Positions 10,561 through 22,679 of a stretch of DNA of 64,000 nt are shown here, piece by piece. The notes beneath the pieces were generated by a model. It did not search any database and was not told the DNA's origin. It saw only the letters and a program-made list of their open reading frames with translations. A program made the position numbers and the translations under genes. Source of the DNA: Nematostella vectensis. Taxonomy: Eukaryota; Cnidaria; Anthozoa; Actiniaria; Edwardsiidae. Where the stretch lies: NCBI RefSeq assembly GCF_932526225.1, contig NC_064038.1, positions 10,229,070 to 10,293,069 on the forward strand. The letters are read 5' to 3'. Every line of letters starts with the position of its first letter. Position 1 is the first letter of the stretch.

Positions 10561-12217
10561 CCCCCTTTATCCATGAAAATACCCGTGTCGATAATTAGAA
10601 ACATGTTAACGACCGCAAACTATCTCACTCCGTTCGTCCACCACCAAACTCCGGTCGTACGACCAGACACGATTAGACACGACCGGAAGACGAAGTATGC
10701 CCCCTCGACCATAGAACTACTCGGTATATTTTCTAAATGCCGATAACTCATGCTCAAGGCCGCACAAGATTAAAGAACTACCTTGGAGCCCAGAAAAATG
10801 TATACACGTTTTACCACCTGATCGTGCACGATCGGACTCCGGTTGAGGGTATTGGACAACCCTTGCTCCCTGTGTATCCCTAGCAAGTATTCCTAATACG
10901 TTCCCGTAAGTGGACATGCCTGAGAAGATGTACCCGTTTTATTTTGATTATATCCCCTAGGGGACTAGGGAGAGAAGATCTCCCTCCCTAGACGAGAGAC
11001 GCCGCAACGCTAGCTAGCTAAACAATATTTTGAAATAGCACTCAAAGGGGAGCACAAGGAATTTGTTTGCCGTATCTAACGAGGATTTCAGGGTTAAATT
11101 TTAATCTCCCCTGTCCTCATTCGCAGAAGATCTGTATCTCGGCCGTTAGACGCAGAGGAAGTCATTGTCACGCATTCCGGCGGATGAATTAACTAGTTAA
11201 TGATTAACTGGCACTTCGCAATCCTACTAATAGAGTGCATTGAATATACATTTTCACTATGTGCACACAAATAACGAATCTGACCGATTTATACATGTTC
11301 ATATAAGGTTCATTTTTAAATGATTTTTTTAAAGACTGGTTGGATCATCCTATAGCCAGCCCTTGGACCTGGCATTTGTTTCCTCGCCTCGATGACACAT
11401 GCATTTCCTGATTAACTCTGAAACGCACTGCAATGATGCAAGAGAGGAAATCCGCAATCGTCATAAACAAACGCTTTAAGTAACAACCGCTCATTTCTGC
11501 ATGCGCATCCAAGTTAGCAAGCAGCAGGTTTCGCAGTCTAGTGGATTTTCTCCCTGTCAGGTAAGAAAATATTATTCTTTCTCGAATTAAACTCTCATAA
11601 TTTCTATGATAGCATCCCAGGTAATCCGTACTATCCTTTATTTTGTATTCGATTTCGAGAACCTTCTATTAGACATATATTTTCTCTGGTACCCAGGGTA
11701 ATTTTCTAATGATTACTTCATGAGATTCTGTATAAAAGTAGAAGGGATGATTATTTAGGGAATACAATTCTGGTTTCCTTGACGTAATTTGATTAGAAAC
11801 TAGATTTTCAGACGCGTACGTATGAGTAAGTCTTCCGCAATACTTGGGAGGTAGTAGCCTGTGTTGCGGCTCAAGGGAGAGGGACTGGGAAGAGGGGGCG
11901 AGAGAAGAAAAAGCGATCGCGCGGCCGATAGGGGCGAGTCGATTATGCTAGTACAACTATCATAATATGCTAGTTGCATAATATGCTAGGACCAATTAGG
12001 TTAACAGAATACTTCTAACGAATCAACTTCTCTTGCCTCGCGATCATCAACAACACATTTTTGCGCAGTTTCCCGAGAGCAAGAGTGTGGCAGTGGACAA
12101 GTCATCTTAGATTTGCTCTTCCGGCTTTTCTCACCCCTTCCCTCCTCCCCAGCCTACCTCCCTCTTGACAATGTATTTTATTTAGTTCTTTCTAGAAAAC
12201 TGCGTTGCCTCAAGAAA
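10561..12217. other. Intergenic and probable 5' region of the TSR gene
   Basis: No coding exon is evident. A possible untranslated first exon with donor CAG/GTAAGAAA ends near 11560. The 100 bp before the ATG at 12218 are pyrimidine-rich. No TATA box is clear. Confidence 0.4.
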
Positions 12218-14422
12218 ATGAACCCAAGACTTCTCATTTTCGTTGTCGTGGCAGCTTTGTCTTTCATTCATAAAAGCGAGGCCGGCTTCCGGATCCGTCG
12301 GCGACGGAGGTCGTGTGGAGCTGTCAATTGTGCGGTCAGCGGCTGGGGGGAATGGAGCGCATGCTCCGCGCCGTGTGGAAGTACTGGCACCCAGTTTACC
12401 ACGCGCACTGTTACTAGGCAACCTGCATGTGGTGGAAGTCCGTGTCCCACTCTGCGTAAAGCCCAGCCATGTAACCGATTCTGCCACAATGGTGGGATGC
12501 CTGTGCCCAACCAGTGCTATTGTAGCAGTCATTACAGGGGACGATGCTGCGAGATAGGTAACCGCGCACAAAATATATAGAACAACATTGTCTGATAATC
12601 GCTGAAACGAGGGTCTAGATGTCGGGTTGTCAGCATAACACAAAAAGCAATAAAAATGGTCTAATTAACAGCTCACAGTATTTTTTTAAAGCATCTTAAC
12701 AGTAGACTTTCATTACAGTAAAACATCGGCCCAATAATAAATGTAGACCCTCAAAGGCATAAAATACAATATTGGTATTTTGAAGTGAACACCCGTAGCT
12801 AGTGATTTTGTAGTTGGTGTTGCCATGTCGCTATGGTGATGTTGTATTTGGTGGTGTCATGTCGCTATGGTGATGTTGTATTTGGTGGTGTCATGTCGCT
12901 ATGGTGATGTTGTAGTTGGTGTTGCCATCTCGCTATGGTGATGTTGTAGTTGGTGGTGTCATGTCGCTATGGTGATGTTGTATTTGGTGGTGTCATGTCG
13001 CTATGGTGATGTTGTAGTTGGAGTTGCCATTTCGCTATGGTGATGTTGTAGTTGGTGGTGTCATGTCGCTATGGTGATGTTGTATTTGGTGGTGTCATGT
13101 CGCTATAACTATGTTCGAGTGTTGTTGTCATCTGTTTGTCGTTGTTAAGGTTCTGTTGTTGAAATCTTTTTGTGGCTCCTGTTATCTATTGTTATTGCTA
13201 GCTGAGGTGTGTTGTGTTCAGTAGCTATCAAGTGTTGTATTGTCGTTGTTTTTTTGTCATGGTAATGCTGCGTTTTTTTTGTTGTTGTTATTGTTGTTGT
13301 GTTGCATATTGTTGATTATTATCAATAAAAAATTTAAATTTTACTCGACTGTAAGCGCGATTATTCATGCCTCATTTTTCCTGTAGCTGATGGCAGCTTG
13401 TCAATCAATAAGTTTTACTCGACTGTAAGCGTGATTATTCATACCCCCTTTTCCTGTAAGCGTGATTATTCATATCTCCTTTTCCCTGTAGCTGATGGCG
13501 GCTGGTCAGCATGGAGTAGCTGGAGCCCATGCCCTAAGACATGTGGAGCGGCTCAACACTACAGAACACGCGGATGTAATCAACCAATCCCAAGCAAGGG
13601 TGGACGCCCCTGTCAGGGGGATGCACGGGAGGAGAAATTGTGCTCTGCCGTTCCATGCCCAGGTAAACCAATGAAGACCTGTGGGGGTCGAGGGGATATA
13701 GTGAAGGGGAAATGGCAATCGCCATTGTATCTACCGTGATCTGGGGACTCAGTTCAGGATCCATTGCAAGTTTCTTTGTTTTTTTTTTTTCATTGAGGGA
13801 AGGCACAGGATTGGCCGAGAAAGGAGAGGGGGGGGGGGGTGCATAGTCATGAGTTAATAAGAAATTACCCACTTTTTGGCCACCGAGGGGGGGGGGGGGT
13901 CAACCTTCGAACCCCCCTGTGTACGCGCCTGGAGGGGACGATATTCCCTAATGGGTGGCCTTTTTTCTCGGATCGGCTTTCGCAAGTCGCCATTACCGCA
14001 TTGCCTTCATAATTGTTAGTAAAAGGTTGTTGCTGTTGTTTGTCTGCCTCCTTTTAGTGCACGGAGGATGGTCGACGTGGGGAAGTTGGAGCGTCTGTAG
14101 CAAGACGTGTGGGACTGGCACCCAGACACGTGACCGCCTCTGCACCAATCCCAGCCCTGCTTTCGGGGGACGTTACTGCGAACCGCCCAATTCCAAAAAA
14201 CAAACGAAGGAATGTAAAGGGTTGGGGACTTGCCTTAATATACGTAAGTGGTTAAGTTATTAACATTCATCACGATTATCATCATAATGGTCATCGTCAT
14301 CATCATATTTCATCGTCATCATCACCATGCATCTGTCATTTCTGTCGTCTTCATTGTTAATGGCCTAATTTGTTATCATCACCATCATCGTCGTCAACAT
14401 CATCATCATCATCATCTTCTTC

Positions 14423-14489
<67 letters not shown>

Positions 14490-14965
14490 CGTCGTTGAAC
14501 CATTCAGTTAAATAAATATGACTCATAAATATGACACATTTTCATTGGTCATCATGTCAATAGAAAAACTGTCTGTGTTACGGATTAACTCACGGGTTTT
14601 TAGGATGTAACTGTCACCTGTGGTTGGATATCATTTTTGTAAACTATTATACTTAATAAAGATTTTACCTTGAAAATATGTTTTTTCTTTTTCTCTGTTT
14701 AGTCGGTCTAGGTTGTTACGATGCCAGATGGAAGGAAACTTTGAAAGACTTTCGCAATGAGATGGACTGGTCAGATTTTAGTAAAGTCGTCAAGCTTTGT
14801 TCAAAACTTGCCAAGGAGAGCGGTTACCGCTTCTTTGGCATCGCGTACTACACCAAATGCGTGGTGGATCTTTCAAAGAATTACGACTACGCGAAGCTCC
14901 AAAGAGGAGAGTGTTTTGATAAAGTTGGACTTCAAGACTCGATGTATGTCTATATTGTCATGTAA
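12218..14965 (+). CDS. Secreted TSR-EGF-TSR-TSR protein, 319 residues
   Basis: Four coding exons (12218-12557, 13492-13662, 14058-14243, 14703-14965) all join in phase 1, as is usual for shuffled extracellular modules. Residues 1-22 are a signal peptide, followed by a basic [10 protein letters not shown] stretch that could be a furin-type site. TSR1 (about 38-89, [13 protein letters not shown]) runs into an EGF-like module (CHNGG...[13 protein letters not shown], 85-111). TSR2 ([19 protein letters not shown]) and TSR3 ([19 protein letters not shown]) have the Trp ladder and CxxTCG. The last 85 residues form a cysteine-containing domain ([25 protein letters not shown], ending DSMYVY) resembling WSC-like C-terminal domains of cnidarian TSR proteins. 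A secreted adhesive, immune or matrix role is plausible but unproven. Confidence 0.88.
12800..13108. repeat. 34-bp minisatellite in TSR gene intron 1
   Basis: About nine units of GTTGTATTTGGTGGTGTCAT plus GTCGCTATGGTGAT lie head to tail. Confidence 0.9.
13337..13500 (+). repeat. Duplicated 3' splice site before TSR exon 2
   Basis: The intron end plus the first exon bases (TTTTACTCGACTGTAAGCG ... CCTGTAG/CTGATGGC) occur twice: once at about 13337-13400 and again leading into the real acceptor at 13490-13491. A shorter partial copy lies between them. The upstream copy keeps an intact AG at 13385-13386. Using it would add 105 nt, exactly 35 codons, in frame and without a stop. Confidence 0.8.
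14265..14490. repeat. CAT/ATC and ATT microsatellites in TSR intron 3
   Basis: Imperfect ATC/CAT repeats lead into a pure ATT run of about 20 units (about 14427-14489). Confidence 0.95.
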
Positions 14966-16205
14966 AAGATGCCACATCAAATGCATATGAAGCAGAGGAA
15001 ACAGTTATCAGAGACAGATGAGCATCTTATTGACCATGCTCGAAGACCCAAGCATGGTACTTTGTGGGCGCTCCCAAAGGTCACCCCAGCGAGAGGTCCC
15101 CACTCTCGACTGATTAAGAGTCAAGTAGAACTTAAAATATATTTTTCCTTCTTCTCAAAACGTCTAATAAGAAATATTTCATTGACCTCGTTTGCTAAAG
15201 CTGTACGGGAACGTCCGTAAGCTCCTAAATGGCTCTTGCTATATCTGTTGTAAGTATAGGCAAATGCCCAACAACGAGAGAACAAAAGAAAACTCAAAGA
15301 ACCAAACGTGAAATGCACCATGATACATTTTAGTCGTTTTCCAACAAATTGTGACGTGAAAAGTTTTTTATAGCCATATTCCATGGAACCCATCTAGAAA
15401 TTATATGACAGCGGAATCGAAAAAATTTTGCTAAATTAATAAGAAAATACGTGCTTTATTTGTTTTCTAAAGAAACACATTTCGTAATTTTCTGTATCGA
15501 CTTTAGACGTCCAGACAAAGTTCTATATTACCTGTATCATTCTAGAAACCTCCCTAAATTGTTAAATGTGCTTTTTTCTACTGTATGTAATATAACACAT
15601 GGTTTTACTTATTAGAGACCTTATGTTGATCAGGGCTCTATCGATATTATCAAATGAATAAAAAGTGCTTTATTTCTTTTTTACGTAAGCTTAAACACCA
15701 CAGTTTCACTGGTATCGATCCAGGGTCCCTATCGGTACAGAACTTCTTTGAAGACTCCCTAGTTTGCTATCAAGTCGCGAGGTCTTTTTCGGAGTGTAGG
15801 TTCTCTGATGAGTCGTGCTGAACTCGCGCTCCCCGGGAATGGGTGGAACGATATGGGACATTTTCAACTGAAAGTGCAAAGTAACGTACACACGTCAATC
15901 ATAAGTTGATTAGCCAATTTCAGACAAACAAGAAGCATGGAAGGGTTTCGGGTGTTTTTCTAATTTGGAGCATGCTTTAAAAAGACAACCATTTGTAATA
16001 TTTATAAACAAATAAGAAGGCGAACCCCGACCAATCAAACCCTCCCATCTGACCTGAAAAACATCCAGCATATCAAAAGAGGGTTCACACGCTTTTTCAA
16101 CCTGATTCGAATTGATTCAAAAGGGAGCTCTAAAGTTTCTAAATGCTCATTGGCCAAAAGTGTTTACTTCAAAATGTCAAAATTTTAAAGTTGAGCTTCG
16201 ATTGG
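14966..16205. other. 3' flank of the TSR gene and intergenic DNA
   Basis: AATAAA at 15657-15662 is the first clear plus-strand poly(A) signal after the stop codon. Otherwise I see nothing supported here. Confidence 0.45.
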
Positions 16206-16215
16206 TCAAATCTGC

Positions 16216-16345
16216 ATCACGTGGCCCGGTTTCTGTGTCACGTGGCCCGGTTTCTGTTCCACGTGGCCCGGTTTCTGTGTCACGTGGCACGGTTTATGTG
16301 TCACGTGGCCCAGTTTCTGTGTCACGATGCCCGATTTCTGTGTCC
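16216..16345. repeat. 21-bp minisatellite with a CACGTG E-box per unit
   Basis: About six units of GTCACGTGGCCCGGTTTCTGT. Each intact unit carries the palindrome CACGTG; the last has decayed to CACGATG. The 21-bp period gives open frames that are not evidence of coding. Confidence 0.92.
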
Positions 16346-16589
16346 TGACTATAACTAATACTTACATTGCTGAGGGCGGCTGGGTTCGGCAAGAGTTTTG
16401 GGAACCCTGCATGGGAAGGAAAGTCACTCCAAGTGGTGGGAAGCGTCACTTCACCAGCTGTGGACGACAAGTTAGCGGTTACGACATCTTAGAAGCATAT
16501 ATTATTTAGTCGTATGTGTTAGCTTTTGATTTCCGTAATTATCTAGCATTTGTTAACCGCACTAGCCTTTGCAGGAGTTCAACGTAAAC

Positions 16590-17205
16590 GTCTAGCGGTT
16601 GCTTACTGTGATAGTCGAGCGCTTTCTTGCGGTAATAGTCTAACGGTTGCTTACTGTGATAGTTAAGCGCTTTCTTGCGGTAATAGTCTAGCGGTTGCTT
16701 ACTATGATAGTCTAGCGCTTTCTTGCGGTAATAGTCTAGCGGTTGCTTATTGTGATAGTCTAGCGCTTTCTTGCGGTAATAGTCTAGCGGTTGCTTATTG
16801 TGATAGTCTAGCGGTTGCTTGCTGTAATAGTCTAGCGGGTTGCTTATTGTGATAGTCTAGCGGTTTCTTGCGGTAATAGTCTAGCGGTTGCTTACTGTAA
16901 TAGTTTGGCGGTGGCTCAACTCAATATTTTAGCGGTTGCTTTCTGTAATAATAGCCTAGCGGTTGCTTGTCGTAATAATAGTCTAACGGTTGCTTACCGT
17001 AATAGAGTCGTAATAGTCTAGCGTTGCTTGCTGTAAAAGTCTAGCGTTGCTTGCCGTAATAGTTTAACGTTTTCTTACCGTAATAGTCTAGCAGTTGCTT
17101 ACCATAATAGTCAAACGGCTTCTTACCGTAATAGCTAGCGGCTGCTTAGTCTAGAGTAGCGGTTGCTTGCCGTAATAGTCTAGCGCTTGCTTACCGTAAT
17201 AATCT
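16590..17205. repeat. ~24-26-bp minisatellite overlapping the end of the SAXO5-like gene
   Basis: About two dozen degenerate units of the form TAGTCTAGCGGTTGCTTACT plus GTGA. The last units contain the stop codon and final codons of the minus-strand gene that ends at 17151. Confidence 0.92.
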
Positions 17206-20200
17206 AGAGGTATACTGCTATTTGTGGTTGTCCCAGAAGCAGGTTGTTTGTATGTACACGGCACCGCCTGATAGTCGCTTTTCATGGACGTGTCATAAAA
17301 ACGTTTCCCCTTCGCCCCGCCCAGGTGCACATTAGATACGGTTCTCAGGTTCGACCCATCCACGATGGGATTTCTGTGTCCAAGGGCCGGCTAAGATAGG
17401 AAAAAAGTGTTAAAAATAAAGCATTACAAAGCCGTGCACAGATTACAAAGTCGTGCACAAATTCGTTTAACAATTCTTATTTACATTTTATTTCTTCAAC
17501 ATCGTCGATTCGAAACTTTATTTTGAGCTATTTTGCAAGCTATCGGTATTAAGGAGTCTTATTCCAACGAAAGTTGATCAGTCTTGCTCAAATAGTTGCA
17601 TTCTAAAAAAATGCTTGAAGGCTCGCTTGAAGCAAGCAAGCCAGTGATGATGATGTGTCATAATGTTCTGCATTGCTTTTTGCTGGTGAAAGGTGATGGA
17701 AACAATTTTTTTTATAAAAAAGAGGGGAGCTCGGATGGTTGATCCTTGCATCCAATGGCATACTCACAAATACCCTATCTATCTAGAGCTTCCAGCTAAT
17801 TAAAGTATATGTTAGCAGAGAGGTCTTTAAACTCACATGGCCAAAGAAAAGATCATTGGTAGTGCGGCAGATTCTCTCATGCGAGCGCATGGGATTCAAG
17901 TCTCCTTGGGGGAAACTACTATCACCCATACTCAGATTAACGGCCTTGCTTCGATCTGGAATTAAAGTAGCAAAGTTAAGAAAATGTCAAATAATGAGGT
18001 GAAGAAGGGCCTTAAAACTTGGAGGTTTGTTTGTGTTTGTACCCTATCGTAGCCCCTACCCCCCCCCCCCCCCCATCGGGCATTAATGATAGAGAGATAC
18101 AGAGACATGGAGCAAGATGAATGCACAGCCATGCCTTAACTGGTCATTTCCATAATGCCATTAACAGGGTGTGTTTTGGGAGGGGGGTTGTGAAGGGATT
18201 CCCTGACTCCTATGGGTGCTATTGTACTATTATGCACCTGTATGAGATGGACAAGGATAAGAATGAGCTGCAGTGCTCTGAAGATGATGGGGAACACGCC
18301 TGTCCCCTAGCTGGAATGTCGTTTGTCTGAGTTTGTGAACTGCCTCCTCTCTGTTGAATGGGGCGAATTTGCTGATGGTTGGACGACGAAATGAAACCTG
18401 TTGTGTGGAGGTTGAGTAGTTGCACTTCTCTTGGTCACCCTGTGGTATGTTGGAGCCTCCAGCCTGTGAAGAAAGATGGCATCCGAGTCAGATGAATAAT
18501 TGTATTACTAAAATATGCAAGGAATGTATTTATACAATCAGGGCCGTAGCAGCGGTGGGGCACTGGTAGCATGAGCCCCACCCCAATGTTTTCAAAAATT
18601 TTAAGGAAATGGCCAGTTCGGGTGTGGCTGTGACCCCCATTGCTTTCTTGATGTTTCTGTATCGTGCTCCCAATACTTAAGGCTTGCTACAGACAATTAT
18701 CTGCAGACTTATTTGATATATTTTGATATTTTGGCCAAAATTAGGCCAAGTTGTTCAAAACCCCTGTAGTCCACTATAAGTTGTCCAAAACTCCTGTAGT
18801 CCACCATAAGTTGTCCAAAACCCCTGTAGTCTACTATAAGTTATTGTCCAAAATCCCTATAGTCCACTATAAATTGTCCAAAATCCCTGTAGTCTACTAT
18901 AAGTTGGTCAAAACCCCTGTAGTCCACTATAAGTTGTCCAAAACTCCTGTAGTCCACCATAAGTTGTCCAAAACCCCAGTAGTCTACTATAAGTTATTGT
19001 CCAAAACCCCTGTAGTCTACTATAAGTTGGTCAAAACCCCTGTAGTCTACTATAAGTTGGTCAAAACCCCTGTAGTCTACTATAAGTTGGTCAAAACCCC
19101 TGTAGTCTACTATAAGTTGTCCAAAACCCCAGTAGTCTACTATAAGTTGGTCAAAACCCCAGTAGTCCACCACAAGTTGTCTAAAACCCCAGTAGTCTAC
19201 TATAAGTTATTGTCCAAAACCCCTGTAGTCTACTATAAGTTGGTCAAAACCCCTGTAGTCTACTTTAAGTTGTCCAAAATCCCTGTAGTCCACTATAAGA
19301 TGTCCAAAAATCCCTTTAGTCTACTTTAAGTTGCCAAAAACCCCTGTAGTCTACTATAAGTTGTCCAAAACCCCTGTAGTCTACTAAAGTTGTCCATAAC
19401 CCCTGTAGTCCACTATAAGTTGTCCAAAACCCCTGTAGTCTACTAAAGTTGTCCAAAACCCCTGTAGTCCACTATAAGATGTCCAAAAATCCCTGTAGTC
19501 TACTAAAGTTGTCCAAAACCCCTGTAGTCCACTATAAGTTGTCCAAAACCCCTGTAGTCTACTAAAGTTGTCCAAAACCCCTGTAGTCCACTATAAGATG
19601 TCCAAAAATCCCTGTAGTCTACTATAAGTTGTCCAAAATCCCTGTAGTCCACTATAAGTTGTCCAAAACCCCTGTAGTCTACTAAAGTTGTCCAAAACCC
19701 CTGTAGTCTACTAAAGTTGTCCAAAACCCCTGTAGTCTTCTAAAGTTGTCCAAAACCCCTGAGTCTACTAAAGTTGTCCAAAACCCCTGTAGTCTACTAT
19801 AAGTTGGTCAAAATCCCTGTACTCCTTCAGCCTGGAAGGAAACTAAAAGCTGATTGTATCCTTTCGCAAATGTATTTACCTTTAATGCTGGATCTTGCAT
19901 TTGTTTTGGCAAATAGTGGCCAATAAATTCACTTTTTGTAGTAGTATTGAATTGGCCATTCTGTGTCCGTCGGTCACCTGTGATTGTATCCTTTCCCTCT
20001 TGGTCTCCCCTCACTCTTACTAATGAACCTCTTCCAAGCTGCTCTCCTAGAAATCTGCTTTTGTAGTCAGACTGGGGCCAGAGCTCTTTTTCCTTGTCGC
20101 CTGAAATTATTAGAAATGAATTTACACAGGCTTTAGGTGACTAAAGAAATCATGACCCATAAATAAAATAAATTCCTAAAAAGGTAGTTTTTTTATGAGG

Positions 20201-20895
20201 ACCACAACTAGAATTTGGGAGGAGCTATACCTCTAGGCACGTCATAAGGGGCCTGATATATCACCAAAGTTTTTCTACTACTGTACCCCTGTAGTAGCGT
20301 AGTATAGTGCAGTAGAGTGTTTATAGTCAAAATCAAACATAGTGACATGAAGTAGCAGTGGCTTAAGTCTCAAAACCTTTACATCTCTGTGGTCTATGAT
20401 TTATAGGTATGTTAGTTCCAAACCTTGTGGTATAGAGCTCTTCATCCACTCTGTCTTGCCAGTACCAGCAGGGTTTTGGGCATTAGAGAGGGAGCGCACA
20501 GGAAAGTACTCTTTATGTGTGGTGTCGAAAGACTTCAGTTGAGTGTCTGAATCCATCTTGAAGTTTGTCTTCCTGAGAGCATACTCAGACCCTGAGTACT
20601 GTGTTTTTTTCAGCGGTTTCTCAACAAAATGGGTTCTTGTTAAAGAAGCATGATCTGCATATCTATCATCTTTATGCATAATTCCTGCTGGTGGCGGTGA
20701 AGGGATACGCCCTCTTTTTGTTAATGGCAGTGGGGGGTAGTCCTTTTTGAAGATGCTTTGATAGGCCTTTGGGTCTCGCCCAGGTCCCCATCTGTCCTCT
20801 TGACTGATGGAAAAGTGAGAAGCTGATAGGAATTCTGGGCCTGACTTGGGAGCTTGGATCTTGTTTTGAGTCTCAATCATCCTCGCTGTAGACAT
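17151..20895 (-). CDS. SAXO5/TEX45-like axonemal microtubule protein, 425 residues
   Basis: Five exons on the minus strand (20424-20895, 19880-20100, 18238-18463, 17837-17955, 17151-17390) join in phase to 426 codons. The ATG at 20895 is chosen because the frame before it contains only a TTG. The protein has no signal peptide or membrane segment and is rich in short repeated motifs: SSIPQGDKEK, SNIPQGDQEK and SSFPQGDLNP, with TTFQLGD, NVHLGGAKGKRFYDTSMKSDY-like and FLSASHFSIS segments. Such HF...GD / Y...DY repeats resemble SAXO5 (TEX45), which binds axonemal microtubules. A candidate RFX X-box lies about 1.8 kb upstream beside a possible untranslated first exon, which supports a ciliary role. 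The C-terminus (LDYYGKQALDYYGKQPLL) is translated from the adjacent minisatellite. The donor after exon 1 (GTTTGG) is weak, but its phase fits. Confidence 0.72.
18746..19815. repeat. 30-bp minisatellite in intron 2 of the SAXO5-like gene
   Basis: About 36 units of TTGTCCAAAACCCCTGTAGT plus CTACTATAAG. The 30-bp period keeps all frames constant and produces a 192-residue plus-strand ORF (KTPVVYYKLS repeats) that I take to be noncoding. Confidence 0.95.
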
Positions 20896-21389
20896 TGGCA
20901 AATAATTTTAACATAAAGCTTACTTATAAGTTTTTAAAATAACTTGTAAAATAACTTGGGATGTGGTATTAAGAATCATTTTAGCAAGATAGAGTAGAAG
21001 AGCTGCGTTATGTATAAAAGACAAATGGGAAAATTAGAATGAAAAACACACCATTCAGGGTGTGTTTTGGTAGGAGGTTACTTATAAGTATACTTATCTA
21101 TAGAGGAGTGGGCTTAAACTTGAAACATTACAGAAAACTGAAGTAAACTTTTAGTCAAAGTTTGACAACTACAGTGCTTGTGCGTTATAGTCTTGTTTCT
21201 CATGGGGCTTTATAAATGTTCTAAGTAGTCTGAAACAGGAAGCTCAAATAAAATAGTTAAATTGTATGCTATTGAGATAAATATTTGCCTCTGGTTTGAC
21301 CTTCTATCTATAAACCTAAATTTTAAAACATCATTATCGGAAGTGTCGTACTGCCGTGAATTTGACCTAATAAAAGCATGGTTTTTAGT

Positions 21390-22270
21390 CCCAGCGTTAT
21401 TAATCGATGAAACCGATAATTGATTAAAACCAATATCAATCGAAATCAAGTGATGCTAATCAATCGATTAATATTGGAAATCGATGGTTAATCGATGATC
21501 TGCAAATTTGTGACCTTTCATCGATTAGTAATCGATGATGGTACCATGATCGATTAATATCGATTTCCATTAAATATGATCTGAATGATCGCAAAAAACA
21601 TAAGAGAGTATACACATGTATCATTTCTTTAGTATACGTTCATTGTTAAAGGCCCTTAATGATACCTTTTTGAAACGGGCAGCAACAGAGCTATAAGCCT
21701 CTCTGATTATACAGATTATAATAGCAGAGATTAGCTGTAATGAAACATGGCGCTGGCCCACCCCCTTTCCCTTTGACGGACCCTTGTGGATCCTTGAATA
21801 AAAGAACGAATGCCATTTATATTGTGTCTTCCTGCATACAAGCATCGGAGTAAACGCGTAATTCGAGCCGGGCTTGCGTGGCAAGATGAGTGAAGCGACT
21901 ATGTTCTCTGTCGACAAAATGGGCAATACATTAAAGGGCATTTCTGTTAATTCAACAAATCATAAGTCCACTAATGGCTATCAACAATCGCAACGACAGT
22001 CATTCAGTAAACGTATTTTTCGATACACGAACTCACATTATTAACATTTGTTGGCCCGGAGAATGTTATAAAATAATATCGAAGCCAGTAAATCGATGAC
22101 AGCCAATGATCATCTCTGAAATCGATGAAATTAAGGAATATCTTCGTGTGACTATCGATTAATAATCGATTACCAATATTAATCGCTATAAATCGGCTGA
22201 TTTCATCGATTAATATCGATTTATCGATTCCCAAACCGATGATCGATTTTCATCGATTAATTACGCCGGG
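21390..22270. mobile_element. hAT-like MITE (881 bp) with ATCGAT-rich ends
   Basis: The terminal inverted repeat is CCCRGCGTWATTAATCGATG, and TTTTTAGT is duplicated on both sides (21382-21389 and 22271-22278), the 8-bp signature of hAT elements. About 200 bp at each end are packed with ATCGATTAATATCGAT-type palindromes, probably subterminal transposase-binding repeats. No transposase frame was found. Confidence 0.85.
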
Positions 22271-22557
22271 TTTTTAGTTTACGGAACTCGCACAGTATGG
22301 CTAAAACTAAATGAAATCTTCACTTTATAGTAAAAAGCTTAATTAACCTAAAGAATTCAATGTATAGATTAATCGAAATGGAAAAGAATCCACAAAGACA
22401 TGATGTGAATTTTCTCACAACAACTTAGGGCCACAAACATTCACAACTTTGGGCACGAGTTCTAGTAAAAATTAACCCCAAAAAAAGGAAAATAAGTAGG
22501 AAGTTAAACTAAATATTGTTAAAATAAATCCTGGAGACTAGAGGCATTTGAACTTAC

Positions 22558-22664
22558 CGAGATTTGAGTCTTTTCTGTCACAAGTTGTTCCCTTGTGTAG
22601 GAATGCTCTCGAACGAATAAACAAATCAATTCTATTCAATCGATTTAAAGATTACCATGGCAAC
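22558..22664 (-). promoter_or_regulatory. RFX X-box and possible untranslated first exon of the SAXO5-like gene
   Basis: On the minus strand 22664-22651 reads GTTGCCATGGTAAT, one base off the palindromic RFX X-box found upstream of ciliary genes. About 100 bp downstream, TCTCG/GTAAGTT at 22558/22557 is a good splice donor that could end an untranslated exon. The matching acceptor near 20930 is not obvious, so the link to the gene is inference. Confidence 0.55.
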
Positions 22665-22679
22665 GGGGACTCGAAGCCT

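Noticed and set aside
12113-12217. N-terminal extension of the TSR protein
   Set aside because: It starts at TTG; the ATG at 12218 begins a classical signal peptide.
14248-14511. Histidine/isoleucine-rich ORF
   Set aside because: A translated CAT/ATT microsatellite in an intron.
16327-16509. Possible extra TSR exon (GGWVRQEFWEPC)
   Set aside because: It lacks the CxxTCG motif and splice sites with the right phase, and begins inside a minisatellite; judged chance similarity.
18751-19329. 192-residue repetitive ORF (KTPVVYYKLS units)
   Set aside because: Produced by a 30-bp minisatellite inside an intron of the opposite-strand gene; there is no splice or promoter context.
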